64,000 nucleotides of DNA from contig KV918881.1 of the NCBI GenBank assembly GCA_002049455.2, forward strand, positions 145,542 through 209,541, read 5' to 3'. The notes beneath the pieces were generated by a model. The model was not told the origin of the DNA, searched no databases, and saw only the letters and a list, made by a program, of their open reading frames with translations. A program made the translations under genes and the position numbers. This document shows, piece by piece, positions 43,440 to 54,360 of this stretch; positions within the stretch are counted from its first letter, which is position 1, and every line of letters starts with the position of its first letter. Source of the stretch: Porphyra umbilicalis. Taxonomy: Eukaryota > Rhodophyta > Bangiophyceae > Bangiales > Bangiaceae.

Positions 43440-43960
43440 CGCCGCTTTCTGTGCCTCTCCGCCACCGCCGCGGCACAGCCGCGTTTCTCTGCGTGCGTCC
43501 TCCTCCGTCGCTGCGCGCCGCCGACGGGGCGCCGTCGCGCTTCTCGGTTTGCTGCCCAGTCCCTGTCCACCGACGACGGGGCGCGGCAGCGTCTCTTGGT
43601 GTGCTGCCCCGTCCCTGACCACTGTTGACGGGGCGCCGTCGCGTCTCTTGGTGTACTTCGCCGTCACTGCCCGCCGCCGGACGCGCGACGTCGCGTTGCA
43701 GTGTGTGCTGCCCGTTCCTCTTTGCCGCCAACGGCGCGGTGCCACTTTTGCCTGTGTGCTTCCCGTTCGCTGCCGGCCGCTCCAGGTGCGCCGCCGCGCC
43801 GGTCGGTCTTTTTTTCGCTGCCGCTACTCGTTCCGGCCCGCCACGACCTGGGCACTGCCTCGGTCCTTCGTTCTCGTCTCTCCCCCTCCATGCCGGCAGC
43901 CGCCGGATCGCCGCCACCTTTCTCTGTGTGCTTTTCCCTCCCTGCTATCCGCTGATGGGG
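43440..43960. repeat. Imperfect 54-bp tandem repeats before the mariner gene
   Basis: Units of about 52-56 bp start with GACGGGGCGCCGTCGCG-type sequence, for example near 43518, 43574 and 43628. They continue with TCTCTTGGTGTGCTGCCC-type sequence and degrade toward the transposase start. They make the flanking frame look open for hundreds of codons but do not belong to the transposase domain. Confidence 0.75.
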
Positions 43961-43972
43961 CACCGTCGCGAG

Positions 43973-45417
43973 ATGTCCGTGTCGGCCGGTGTCGTGGAGA
44001 CGGAATTCTCTGTGTGTCGGTCGTCGGCCGAGGACTCGCAGTCCTCGCGCGTGATGTCGGTCGGGACGGGCTCGACGACGTCATCCGGGACGTGTTCGAC
44101 GTTGTCGTCGTCTTCGTCGTCATCAACCGAGACCGGCGCGTCAGATCTTTCCGGCGACGATAGCGACGCTATCCCCGACGGCGTCGTCATCTTTTCGGAG
44201 GAGACGCGCGAGCACGTGCTCGGCTTTCTGGAGGAGTGCTACCCCACCAGACATGTGGCAGACATTATCGGCTGCTCGGAGCGATCAATGCGTCTCTGGA
44301 TCAAGCACTTTGAGACGAACGGCACGGTCTGGTGCCATCCACGGCTGCACAAACACCACAACGACGCGGCCATTCGCAACACACACCTCACGCGCGCCAT
44401 CCTCGCCCTGGTGGAGACCGAGCCGGCGGCGTTTTTGCGCGACCACGTGGACCTGCTCGTGGCGCTGAGCCTCGACCATCCTACCAGCGACCATCGATGG
44501 GTCAGCGCGGCCACGGTGTATCGTGTGCTGCGGTACCACGGATACACACGAAAGAAGATTGAGCGCCTGTACGCGGAGAGCTCCGAGGCTGCTCAACGGA
44601 CGTTCGCTGTGCTGATTGATGAGATCCCGATGCGATGCCTCGTGTCATGCGACGAAACGCACACGGGGGGCAGCGATGTGCTACGTCGCTTTGGTCGCTC
44701 GCGTCGGAACGTGCCCTGCATCTTGCGCGACCGGGACACGCGGACGATGAAGCGGACGAGCACAATGATGGCGGTGACGCTAACCCACGGCGTCCTGTGG
44801 TCGCAGACCGTTATAGTCGGAAATGCGCAGACCTCGGACGACTGGCGCTTGTTCCTTCAATGTCTTCACGCGCTAATGAACACGTACATCCCGGGGCTGC
44901 CGTGGGAGATGTAGCCGGACGCCTGCGTCGTGCTGTACGACAACGCGAGCATTCACGACCATTGGGGTGACGAGTATATGCAGGCGAATGGCATACACTA
45001 TGTACGGCTTCCGCCGTACTCACCGAACTTGCAGCCGATCGAGGGCGTTTTCGCTGAGCTGAAGAAACACGTGAGGTCGCTCGTGTACGAGGACGGGCGG
45101 TACTTGGACAAGCCCTTCCACCTGATGGCCGCCGCTTTCGGCATGCTCACCACTGCTCAGGTCGCCGGCCAGTTCTCCCGTGTGTCTCATGAGATCACCC
45201 GGCTCCTGACGGGTGTGGCTCCCGCGTGAGTTCTCAACTTTCTCTCTGATGATGGTACTTCGTTTCTCTCTCTGGTTGCACGTCCGGTGTTTTTCCACGT
45301 CAGGGTTGGTGTGTGTGCACATGCGGCGTTGGTGTGCTTGACAAGGTTTTAATTCTTCTTCACAGAGACAATGGTTTCGGTGCCGACTGTGGACCCCAGC
45401 CTCAGGCACCGACGTAG
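43973..45417 (+). CDS. Tc1/mariner-like transposase with one in-frame stop
   Basis: DDE_3-type transposase. ATG at 43973 opens a Ser/Thr-rich leader, then a helix-turn-helix (YPTRHVADIIGCSERSMRLW) and the insertion-domain-like VSAATVYRVLRYHGYTRKKI. Catalytic residues are Asp227 (LVSCDETHTGG), Asp323 (VVLYDNASIHDHW) and Glu357 (PPYSPNLQPIEGVFAEL), with 33 residues between the last two. A single TAG at 44912-44914 (codon 314) splits the frame just before the second Asp, and everything after it stays in frame. The simple end is TGA at 45227-45229. A GTGAGT donor at 45226 and a TTCTTCTTCACAG acceptor at 45365 would instead splice to a short exon ending with TAG at 45415-45417. With the stop the allele should be inactive unless read through. 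Confidence 0.85.
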
Positions 45418-45479
45418 GGTAAGGTTGCCAGAGTCAAGCAATGCGACCGCTGGCCCCCCATCCGCCACCGCTGAACGAT

Positions 45480-46199
45480 CAGAGCTCTCTCCGTAGCCGA
45501 GTGGTCCCCCAAACCCGCTCCCCTACGACGGCGAACCCCTCGCATCGTGCCTCCCCGCACCCCCGGTCGGACGACGAGGAGGAGGCGGACGAGGCCGGCA
45601 GCAACGGGAGCGCCACGAGGACGGGGGCGCCCGCCCGCGCCACCGCCACCCTCCGCTGCCGCTTCCCCGCCGCAGCGGAATCGCCGCTGCGCCGTGGCGC
45701 CCGCCGCCGTGGCGGCGCCGGAAGCGACAGAGACAGCGAACCGGACGGTCGGCGCGGCGGTGGCCGCCGCGGCCGCGCGCGGGCGGGGGCGGGCACGGCG
45801 CTGCCGCCACGTAGACGTCTCGCGCAGACGCCGGTTACGCAGCGCCTGCCGCCATCTTCGTCCGAGGACGAGGCCGACGAGGTGGGGGAAGGGGGAAGGG
45901 CTCCCCCGCGGCCGACGACCTCAGCGACGGCGACGGCGGCGACGGCAGGGCCAGCGGAAGCTTCACGGACAAGGGGACGGACGCAGACGTCGCGCCGCCC
46001 GTGGCGGTATGGAGCCCAGCGGCCGCGTCGCCGCCGCGGCAGCGGCCGCTCGACGCGCGGCGCGCCGCGCGGCTGGAGGCACCGCCCTTGCACGACGCAA
46101 ATGGCGGCGGCGTCAGGGAGGCGGACGGCGGCGACGACGCGCCGGCGCGGACCAGGTGGAAGCTGGCTGCCGCGCCGACGCCGCGGCGGCCGCGGTTTG
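45480..46199 (+). CDS. Possible first exon of an Arg-rich nuclear protein
   Basis: Uncertain. The plus-strand frame reads acidic clusters (SDDEEEADEAG near 45560, SSSEDEADEVGEG near 45860) in Arg/Ala-rich sequence, as in disordered nuclear proteins. It ends at a strong donor GTAAGTG at 46200. A candidate acceptor (GACCTGTAG) lies near 46388, but no downstream exon can be chosen with confidence. The opposite strand is also open, so this may be composition only. Confidence 0.25.
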
Positions 46200-48444
46200 G
46201 GTAAGTGCTCCCGGATGGGGAAGTGAGCGCGGCGGACGGGTGTCGGGGCGGGGGTGTGCAAGGTGGGCGGGGCGGGGGGCGGGTGGCGTTCAGGGATGGG
46301 CCGGGAGCGGGGGACGCAGGTGGCCAGCCCGGCCGGCCAGTGAGCACCACGCGCCCCAAAACCAGTCAACATAAAAGAGGGACCTGTAGACATGGACGCG
46401 CGCGCGGCGGCCAACAGTGCCGCGACCGCGTGGCGCGGCGGAAGCGGCGGCGGCCGCCGTGCCGCGCCGCCGCCGCGCGTCTGGCCGCCGCCCGAGGGCA
46501 GGGACGTGGTATCAACGAGAGAGGGGGCGCGCGCCGGAGGCACGTCGGGGAAGCAACACGAGCGATATCGACTTGCCCGTCCTCGTACGAGAACGTGACG
46601 TACCCCGAGGCACACCGCGTTGCCGCCGCCGTGCCTTCTTCGTCGCCGATGCTGCTGTCCGTCGCGAATCGCTCCCGAGCGCCGTCGTCACTGCTCCACG
46701 CGGCGTTGTGGATCGGGGGACGGGTGGCCGCCAGTGTCACACGAGCCGCGGATGCCGCAGCCTGGGCCATCGCTGATGGGGAGAGGTTTCGAGTGATGGG
46801 AGTGGGACTGTCGAAGTGTTTGCGTTCTGCCAGGCGCCGGTCCCACACAGCATTGGCTGACAGCTATCAAGTAGCCTCTCACCTCCGTCGTGTTCTGAAT
46901 TCGTAATGGTTTCAAGAGCACAAGGAGTGGAACTTTAATGGGGACATGGATCGAAAACAAATCCGGGACGTTGTCGTCCGAACTGCATCTCCTGTGCACC
47001 AACTCTTGGAAAGTGGCGGGGGCTACCCCTCAATTGATAAATATGCTGTCCACTTTGGAGACTTCAGGGTCGTTTCGTTCCCAAGTATCGTTCCGGTCCC
47101 ATACTTTACTTCATGGCTGTCGAAACGCCTGCAACATCTCGTTGCTGCATGCCCACGGGCTCTCACCATTGGCTGCGGCCGCACGGTCGCTGATCTCGCG
47201 ATTTCCTGCCGCTGTACCCGGTGGGTGGGTCGTGAGGCCAGAGGCCGCCTCCGTCGTGACGCCGTCCCCGTGCCCGCGTCGTTTCCTGCACCGTTCCACT
47301 CGTTGCGGGACCATCCTTGTCCAGTCTTCTCATTTTTTGTCCCGGGCGTCGTGTGGTCGCCGCGGCGCCGCCACCGCTCCACGTGTTGGTCATCGGCCTC
47401 TGATCCCCTGATGGTCTCCTGACGCATGCACCGCGTGCGTGTGCTGCTTACCACCTATTTTCCGCACTGTCCTTCAGACGTCTGTTGGTGCACGATGAAC
47501 TGCACCATCTTCGCGCGTCCCTCACGGGTTTCTCTTTGGTGAATGAAGGAGTGGTCGATACGGTACGCATCGCAGCAGCGCGGTTAATTATTTTTCTTCC
47601 CTTTTCCTCGTTGGACAGCAAACTGTATGTTCCTGTCCGGCGCATGTCACTCACGCTGCGTTTGCCTATTTCCATGGTGTCTGTCGCTTCCCACATGTGC
47701 GAATTGACATTACATATGCCCCTCACGCCAAGAGCACCCCACGTGCCGATGCAGCCGCCTACCACGTCGCCGCCGCCAACGCCGTCTCGCCCCCCACGTC
47801 GACGGCGGCCGTGCGACGTGTCGCCGTATCGCCCGCGTCTACGACGGCCGTGCGGCGTGTAGCCGCGTTGATGTCGTTGGCAAGGCCGCCTCCCACGCTA
47901 CCACCTCCGGCAACACGGTCCACGCCTCAACCGCGAGGACGTTGTCGGCCACCTCCACCCTCCTGTCTGGCCCGCCTGCTCCGATGGCGGAGTGTAGGCA
48001 ACAGAGGCGGCGTGCAGCGAACGATGGACTTGGCGCAGGTGCTCGCGGTCCTGGTTGTGAGGTGGTAGGTTGTGCGTGACACATGAATGGCCGTACCTAC
48101 GGGCCTGAGAGAACCGAACTTCATGGCCGTTGACGGAGCGGGGGGGGGGGGTGAGCGCGTGCTGCGAACCACGGCACGACTAGGGTAGTCATGGTGCATG
48201 ACTTTTTCTCCCTGTTACTTGCCAGCATGGGGTGTGTGTCTACGTCTTGGGAGTTGCTATTTCTCCCATGGTGCTGACAAGGGCAACGTCTTCTGTGCTC
48301 TTCAAGAGGCTAGATGCTCGCAGCACGGAATAGGACAGAAGCACACCACACAGCCCCACCCTCACGATCAAAGGAACGCACCCCCCGAGGACCCCACCTA
48401 AGGATGAGGCGAGAGCTTCCGCGGAGGTGCCACCAGCTGCAACA
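46200..48444. other. Unresolved region
   Basis: Several open frames of 100-160 codons exist on both strands (for example plus 46946-47422 and 47485-47862, minus 46366-46848). Some look less biased than the GC shadows, but I recognise no motif and no splice chain that decides between strands. I call no gene. Confidence 0.35.
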
Positions 48445-48981
48445 CTACTCGCTGCCACTGTTGCCACGACCCGCAGCACCAGACACGCCGCCCTGGCCGT
48501 CACCGGTCACGGAAGTACCCGCCCCGCTGGGACCGACTGCAGAAGCGCCGCCGATTCCGCGACCAGCACCATTGCCAATACCGCCCGGATGCCCGTTGTC
48601 CTCCATACCATCCGGATGAGAAAGCTGTGCCTCCGCCTCGGAGTCGCTCGGCTCAGCCACCGGCCCTTCGAAAGGCCGGTTTCTGGAGCTGCCGGTGCCT
48701 GCTGTGGCGGGCTCCACCGTAACAACGCACGGACCGCTGCTACTCTCCTCACGAAAGATGAGAGTCGGCCCCGTCTGGTTGTGGGTGTGACCGCGGTGCG
48801 GGAAGGGGGCAGGCGCAATCTTCATGCGCTCCACTCGCAGGCCTAGCGCGCCCGCTTGCCGAACGAACTTGTCGATGCGCGCCATGGCTGCCGGCTCCAT
48901 CGCTCGAGAAGGCGTGGGCAGAGGGGGCGTGCTCTCGGATGTGCTTTCGTCGTTGTGGGAGTCGGAACGGCGTGCAGACAT
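48445..48981 (-). CDS. Hypothetical acidic Gly/Ser-rich protein, 178 aa
   Basis: Not recognised. ATG at 48981 (TGCACCATGTCTGC context) opens a protein with an acidic Ser-rich start (SARRSDSHNDESTSES), then a basic amphipathic segment (MARIDKFVRQAGALGLRVER) and a Gly/Ala/Ser-rich disordered C-terminus. No cysteines cluster and no membrane segment is seen. It lies just downstream of the Cys/His protein at 49446-49820 on the same strand and could be a later exon of that gene, but a connecting splice was not established. The opposite strand is also open in places, so this is moderate at best. Confidence 0.35.
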   Translation of the reverse strand: MSARRSDSHNDESTSESTPPLPTPSRAMEPAAMARIDKFVRQAGALGLRVERMKIAPAPFPHRGHTHNQTGPTLIFREESSSGPCVVTVEPATAGTGSSRNRPFEGPVAEPSDSEAEAQLSHPDGMEDNGHPGGIGNGAGRGIGGASAVGPSGAGTSVTGDGQGGVSGAAGRGNSGSE

Positions 48982-49445
48982 GGTGCAGGAGGAGACTGAC
49001 GGAGAGAATGGTACAAGACGGGAGGTGGGGCGGCGTCGAGAGTGCGAAGTGGAAGTCGAGCGGAAAGCGCGTGGAGCAAGGATGGGCAGGGGTGAGGAAC
49101 AGACGGCAAGAACGCGTCCGAAACTCAGGAACAGCAGCGGGGGGGAGAGCCTGCGCGGGCTTCCGGATCTATGAAAAACCGGACGAGGCGGGGCAAACGC
49201 CTGCCAGGTTTTGATCATCACGGATCTTGATCCATGCGCAGTCATCATTTCCGCTCGTTACTGACAAGGCCAGCAATCTTTGAACCCTGGCATGCTACGG
49301 CGGCTAGGTCTCTGGGAGCAGCTTCAGCGCAGCTCTGGCTGTGCCTACTGTACTTCCATGTTACCATCCCGCGAAACTGCGCAATCCAGTGGAACCAAGC
49401 ATCCTCCCGCGAGACGCAGAAAAAATAAAGACGCGACGAAACAGG

Positions 49446-49820
49446 TTACGTCCGAGCCAGAGCCAATGCATGGGCTTCCGTCACGAGTTGCAGAACTTGC
49501 CGCTCGCTCACGAACTGGCACACAAAGTCGTGGCAAGTGAGTGCGGGGGGAGCGTGCACGCGGGGGATGGGCTGCCCGCCAGTCGAAAGCATCCATCGCG
49601 CGGTGTGCAACTTGAGCGTGAAGCGCGAGTGGCCGATCAGTCCACACACAGAGCAGTGCTGGACATGCACGCAGTGGACATCCGGGCAGCGCCCAGGGAG
49701 AACAAAAGGGTGGTCCTTGGAAAGTAGGTGGCGGCACTCCAGCAGCCGCAACGGACAGAAGCGAGCCCTGTGGCCTCGCTCCCCCGCGGCATTCTGAAAC
49801 AAACACAGGTCGCACAGCAT
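49446..49820 (-). CDS. Cys/His-rich protein, family B copy 1
   Basis: Unnamed family shared with 56309-57593. ATG at 49820 opens MLCDLCLFQNAAG, then H-x4-C (GHRARFC), PLRLLECR, HPFVLPGRC, and ten residues later CSVCGLIGH, so Cys and His recur in zinc-ligand-like spacing. The pattern C-x10-H-x4-C...C-x2-C-GL-x-GH followed by RW and DFVC is the same in copy 2. The frame ends at 49446. A GTAACC donor just before the stop (about 49449) could splice to an acceptor (GGCACAG) near 49340, adding about 30 residues. A nucleic-acid-binding or transposon accessory role is possible but only a guess. Confidence 0.5.
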   Translation of the reverse strand: MLCDLCLFQNAAGERGHRARFCPLRLLECRHLLSKDHPFVLPGRCPDVHCVHVQHCSVCGLIGHSRFTLKLHTARWMLSTGGQPIPRVHAPPALTCHDFVCQFVSERQVLQLVTEAHALALART

Positions 49821-51762
49821 GGTGCGTCGCGCGCCTGATCGAATGCCGGCTAATGATAGGCATTTGCAATCATGGAGCCACGTCGAGGAAAGATGCAGAT
49901 ACAGCGAGGCTGTGAGAACGTTGCTCGTCAAGCGAGTGGGTGGGAACGTTGCTTGTCCAGCGAGTGGGTGGTAGCGTTGCTTGTCACACGATTCGTACCA
50001 CACTACGTCGGGCCAATGTCACAGATGCTCTCTCGCCAAGAAACAGCCACAATCTTTCACGTACCAGGCATACGACACGGATTCTTGCGGACGTAATGTT
50101 GGGAGGGTTGGGCTGGGGTTGCGGCTGGGGTCGTGACGAAGGAAAAGCGAAAGCGGCCAGATCGACCGAGCCGCGCCACTGCCTGACGCCGGGCTCCACA
50201 GGAAACGTAGGCGCTCCGTTCGACGCATTCGGTTGTCACGGGACGGCGGTCGCTCACCATCCCGAGACCGGAGCGACGCTGGAGGGTGCTCGCCGACGGA
50301 GATCGTCCACCGAACCGCCAACTCGCATGCATTTTGCTCTCAGCATGACGAAAGATCGGAGCAGCCATCCTTCAGAGCTCTCTGGGGCGCTGAAAACACG
50401 TTCAGTGTCACATTTTGAATCTAAAGTGTGCCAACGCTTCATGTGGCCTCCCAGGCGCGCCCAAGTAGCCGGCTGTCGAGAGAAACTCTTCTCCTGCAAA
50501 TGCAAAGGCGAAAGCTGTCGTCAAAATTCCGCTGTCTGTTGTGGAAATAAATTGGTCTCCCTGGGAGCTTCCTTTTCTTGACAAAAAGACGGCTGATAGA
50601 TTTCTCGAGGTGAGGGCCGGATTCCAATTGGCCAGAACATCACTGTCATGTTGGGCTGATCGGTCCATGACGGACAATGGCGTTGCCGTCCGTCCTCTGC
50701 GGTTCCAGGGCGCTCGTCGCTTGCAGCTTCCATCGCGCGGCCCGCTGCCCGGCTCCAACCTCTCCCTCCCGCTTCCACGCCCTCCCCTGCCCGCTCCGCG
50801 TAACGCGTCGGGGCTCACCTCGCCCCCGTTCTTTCCCGTGACCCTCTCCCCCCCCTCCCCCATTTTTCTCGCGCCCCCCCCCCCCCCCCCCCAGCATGGC
50901 GCTGGGAGCTGGATGCTCCCTAGAGCCTGTGGGCGAACCACGCCGACTGACAGTCGCGATGCAACGGCTCCTGCACCACTTCTCCTACAGTCACCGCCGC
51001 CGGCAATGCGTCGGCGGCGTCGCTTGCGCGCCGCTGGTACGGGCCCGTAGCTGTCCACTCCGCGCGGCGGCCGCCCAAGGCGTTGGGGTGGGGCTCCTAG
51101 CCGAGTGGCTACGGTGCCGGCGACGACGCCGGAGCATTCGCGGCGGCGGCAGCGCTGGGGGCAGACGAGGCGTCGGCGAGCAGTGTGAAGGGGGTGGCTG
51201 GAGCACCGACGGGCAAAACAGCCTCCGCGGCGGGGGCTCTGCCGTCTGCGGCGGTGGCGGCTTTACGTTCTCTGCTCGAAGGTCGCCGCCGTCTGACGCG
51301 CCGCCTCCGTTGAGTGCGGGGGCGGACGTACGGGAACGCGCCGCGCGGCTTTCTGCCAGTTGTCTTTGCAGGTGCCGAAACGTGGGGAGAGTAGCTGCAT
51401 GCCTGGCTGCCAGTGGCGCCACCGAGGTGCACCGAGGTCGGGCAGGCACCGTCTACCGGGCACCAATGAGGGCCTGATGGGGGAGGGGGGGGGGGGGGGG
51501 CTTCACCCCGATGTGCTCGCAGCCGGCCGTGGCAGTGCTGCGCGGGGAGACGGGACATGCCGGCGTGGGGTAGTCGCGATACGGTATGCGCCATGATGGT
51601 GTGCCTCACTGGGTGCGGGGAGCTAGGGACGTAGTGGAGAGTGCGATCCTTCTCAATCACGATGCAACGGCGTCAGGTCTACTGCCTGGTGGGAAGTCGG
51701 CGCGGGCGGAGGAGAAGAAGCGTGCACGTCGCAGTCGTTGGTCGCTTGTGACAATCAGAAAC
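49821..51762. other. No gene recognised
   Basis: Intergenic and low-complexity sequence with a 19-C run at 50874-50892. Frames are open on both strands between 50.9 and 51.6 kb without motifs. Confidence 0.4.
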
Positions 51763-54360
51763 CTATTGCTGCCCATCATTACCAGATTCTCCCTCTCTGT
51801 CTGCGGGACTTGGCAGCGGCCACCCGTTAAAAACGCGGCTCACCGACTCCCCCGCATTGCCGGCCGACCCTGCGCCGCCAGCAGCAGCTGGTCCACCACC
51901 ACCGACGTTTAACCCCATGCGGCCACCACTAGCAGCCGCCGGTCCCCCACCGCCGACAGGGCCCCGCAATTCGACACCGCCCATCACTGCCGGTAGGGAA
52001 TGTGGACGGGTGGGAACACTCTTGACGACAGTGGTGCTCAAAAAGGAACCGGGCACTGCCGGCAGCGACCGCTGGCAAGCACCACTTCCTACGCCCTGTA
52101 CTCGCTTGACGTTGCGCACAAGGAAAACGGAGGATCGAAAAGCAGTCGCAACCTCACCTTCACCTCGCTCCGCCCCGCCATCTGCCAGTTGACCCGCGGC
52201 ATTTGCCGCACTGGCGGCTGCCGCAACACTGGCTGCCCCACCGTTGGTGGCCACAGCTTCGCCGATGTTCCCCGGCGACGTAGCAATGCCAGTGGCACAG
52301 GCGGGTGCGGCGCCTGCCGCTCCCGCTCGGAGAGCGACCGAGAGGGCGCACCGAGGGACGCGTCGAGGATGATCCCTGATCGCTACCCGCTCGCCGCCGC
52401 GGACCACGCGGCGGCAGGGGTGCCCAGCAACAGTCACCCAAGAGGGGTCTACCTCAACAGACGACACCCCCCACACCCTGCAGAATATGGTTTCGGTCTC
52501 GTTCCGCCGAAGACCCGTCACTTCAAAGTTCGGACAGTCCATTCCTTGGGAGGGCTCGTTCTCCAGGGCGGCTTGTACCGCTGCCGCGCGGTCAGATAAG
52601 AACCTCGACAAAGTCGCGTCGGCCGTCATTCGCCGCACGTACGCCTCTTCGTTGGCCCGTGCCGCGTGTTCCGGACAGAAAGCTGCGTAGTACTCATCGT
52701 GCCTCACACAGGGCCCGTTGGTCTCTGGGTGAGACCTGGAGGGAGGAGGGTGGCCGTACAAACAGCAAAAGTGATACACGTGGGGACACTCGTCGACGTA
52801 GCAGCCCACTGTTGCGCCATTGGTCATGCACACTGAGCAGGTCAAGCCCCGACTGCGGTGGTATGCGGCGACGATGTTGCTCAGGTTGTCTGTCTCGGGG
52901 TCGTGGTAGACCTCTGGCGCCCACATTGCACAGATGTGGTGCACGTAGAAGCATGTGCCCTGTCGGAACGTGAACGGTCCCAGGAGGGGCGATGGCAGCG
53001 TCCCGTCAGTACGGCTGACCTTGGGACAGAAGGCGCACACGGGCTCGGCCTTGTCCACGACGGGCTCCGTGCGTGCCTTCTTGCGGCCATCCGAAGGTGC
53101 TCTGTCAGTGTGGGCGACCTGCCACCACGACAGACCCCCATACGTGGGCTCCGACGGCTCCGCGGCCGAGCCGCCGGCGGAGTGGCTGCCTGCGCGGCCC
53201 TTGCCCTTCCCTGAGTACGGTGCCGTCGCAGATGCCCCTTCGGCCGTCTTCTCTCTGTCCCGCTTGCGCCTGTCGGCGACGACCAAGCGATGCCACCAAG
53301 CGCAGTCGCGCACACCTTGCTTCCTGGTAGCAACGGAAGAAGGGCACTCGGTTAAGCCCCGGACAATGCGCGGCGGTGTGGGTAGCCCGTCTTGGACCTC
53401 CTCGGAGGAGCAGCCCGATGGGGGGGTCTTTGATGGGGCAAACTTCCACCGCCGTGGCTTCGAACGGCGCCGAGCACGATGACGAGAGGGAGAGGGTGTA
53501 CGACGAGAAGGGAGTGGAGGTGCCGGAGAGCGTTGGCGAGGGGATGCCACCTGGTGCGACGTTGGGAACGGCAAGATTGGAGAGTTTTTATGAGTGGGCG
53601 TTGTAGCGCCGGTCGCCTTGGGAGACGCCGGTGGGGTGATGAGAGAAAACATGGGAATGTTGCCGTCGGTTCGTCCGTCCACAGGTGGAAACAGAGAACG
53701 CCGCGGCGGGCGCGGCCTTGGTCCTGGCAGTGTAGATGGCGGCGACGCACTCGGATGCGCGGACGGCACCAGCGGTGGCGGCAACAGCGGCGGCGACGGC
53801 GGCGGCGACGGCGACGGCGGCGGCGGTGGAGACGCGCTCGGCTGTGCCGATGGCACCGGCGCTGACGGCGAAGGCATGGGCTCTGGCAGCGATGGCAACG
53901 ACGCTGGCGGCGGCGGCGGCGGCGGCGGCGACAGCGGCGGCACCGTTGGTGGTGGCGGCGCCACGCTCTGCTGCGCCAACGCCTCCGGCGGTGGCGACGG
54001 CGCCGGCACCGGCGGCGGCGGCAGTGTCGGAGGCGTTGGCGGAGGCGTTAGCGGAAGGGGCTTCATTGCGATCCAAAGACCAGCGGGGGCGGGAGCTCGC
54101 CCGCTTTGACGACCGGGGGGTGAGCTCGCCCGCTTTGGCGACACCGTGTTGCGCCGAGGCGACCGGTCACGGAGCATCGAGTTGGAGGGTGCGCGTTGCG
54201 GCGACAGCGATGGCAGCGGGGGAGGTGGCGGCCGCGCCACGCCAGCAGTGGTGGGTTCAATGCCAGCGGGAGAGACGTCCAGGAAGGTATCGTCGAACGA
54301 GCTGTCCACACTCGGTTGACTCGTTGAATCCCAAGTCACCGGAAAAGGTCTTGTGCTCAT
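51763..54360 (-). CDS. Extended PHD (ePHD) finger protein, 865 aa
   Basis: Likely chromatin or DNA reader. Single exon, ATG at 54360. Residues 1-430 are Pro/Ser-rich and disordered, with Arg/Lys clusters near 300. The ePHD module spans about 440-565: CAFCPKVSR, then FYVHHICAMWAPEVYHD, the PHD part CSVCMTNGATVGCYVDECPHVYHFCC, and the end YYAAFCPEHA. The order zinc knuckle, H..C..W.PEV, then atypical PHD is the hallmark of ePHD domains in trithorax, PHF6 and related proteins. A helical segment follows, then a conserved-looking region (FEVTGLRRNETETIFCRVWGV) and a Gly/Ala-rich tail. No SET, bromo or ATPase domain is present. Codon use matches neighbouring genes. Confidence 0.88.
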   Translation of the reverse strand: MSTRPFPVTWDSTSQPSVDSSFDDTFLDVSPAGIEPTTAGVARPPPPPLPSLSPQRAPSNSMLRDRSPRRNTVSPKRASSPPGRQSGRAPAPAGLWIAMKPLPLTPPPTPPTLPPPPVPAPSPPPEALAQQSVAPPPPTVPPLSPPPPPPPPASLPSLPEPMPSPSAPVPSAQPSASPPPPPSPSPPPSPPLLPPPLVPSAHPSASPPSTLPGPRPRPPRRSLFPPVDGRTDGNIPMFSLITPPASPKATGATTPTHKNSPILPFPTSHQVASPRQRSPAPPLPSRRTPSPSRHRARRRSKPRRWKFAPSKTPPSGCSSEEVQDGLPTPPRIVRGLTECPSSVATRKQGVRDCAWWHRLVVADRRKRDREKTAEGASATAPYSGKGKGRAGSHSAGGSAAEPSEPTYGGLSWWQVAHTDRAPSDGRKKARTEPVVDKAEPVCAFCPKVSRTDGTLPSPLLGPFTFRQGTCFYVHHICAMWAPEVYHDPETDNLSNIVAAYHRSRGLTCSVCMTNGATVGCYVDECPHVYHFCCLYGHPPPSRSHPETNGPCVRHDEYYAAFCPEHAARANEEAYVRRMTADATLSRFLSDRAAAVQAALENEPSQGMDCPNFEVTGLRRNETETIFCRVWGVSSVEVDPSWVTVAGHPCRRVVRGGERVAIRDHPRRVPRCALSVALRAGAAGAAPACATGIATSPGNIGEAVATNGGAASVAAAASAANAAGQLADGGAERGEGEVATAFRSSVFLVRNVKRVQGVGSGACQRSLPAVPGSFLSTTVVKSVPTRPHSLPAVMGGVELRGPVGGGGPAAASGGRMGLNVGGGGPAAAGGAGSAGNAGESVSRVFNGWPLPSPADREGESGNDGQQ

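Noticed and set aside
43159-44163. 334-codon plus-strand frame overlapping the mariner start
   Set aside because: Repeat-driven translation of the 54-bp units in a different frame from the transposase.
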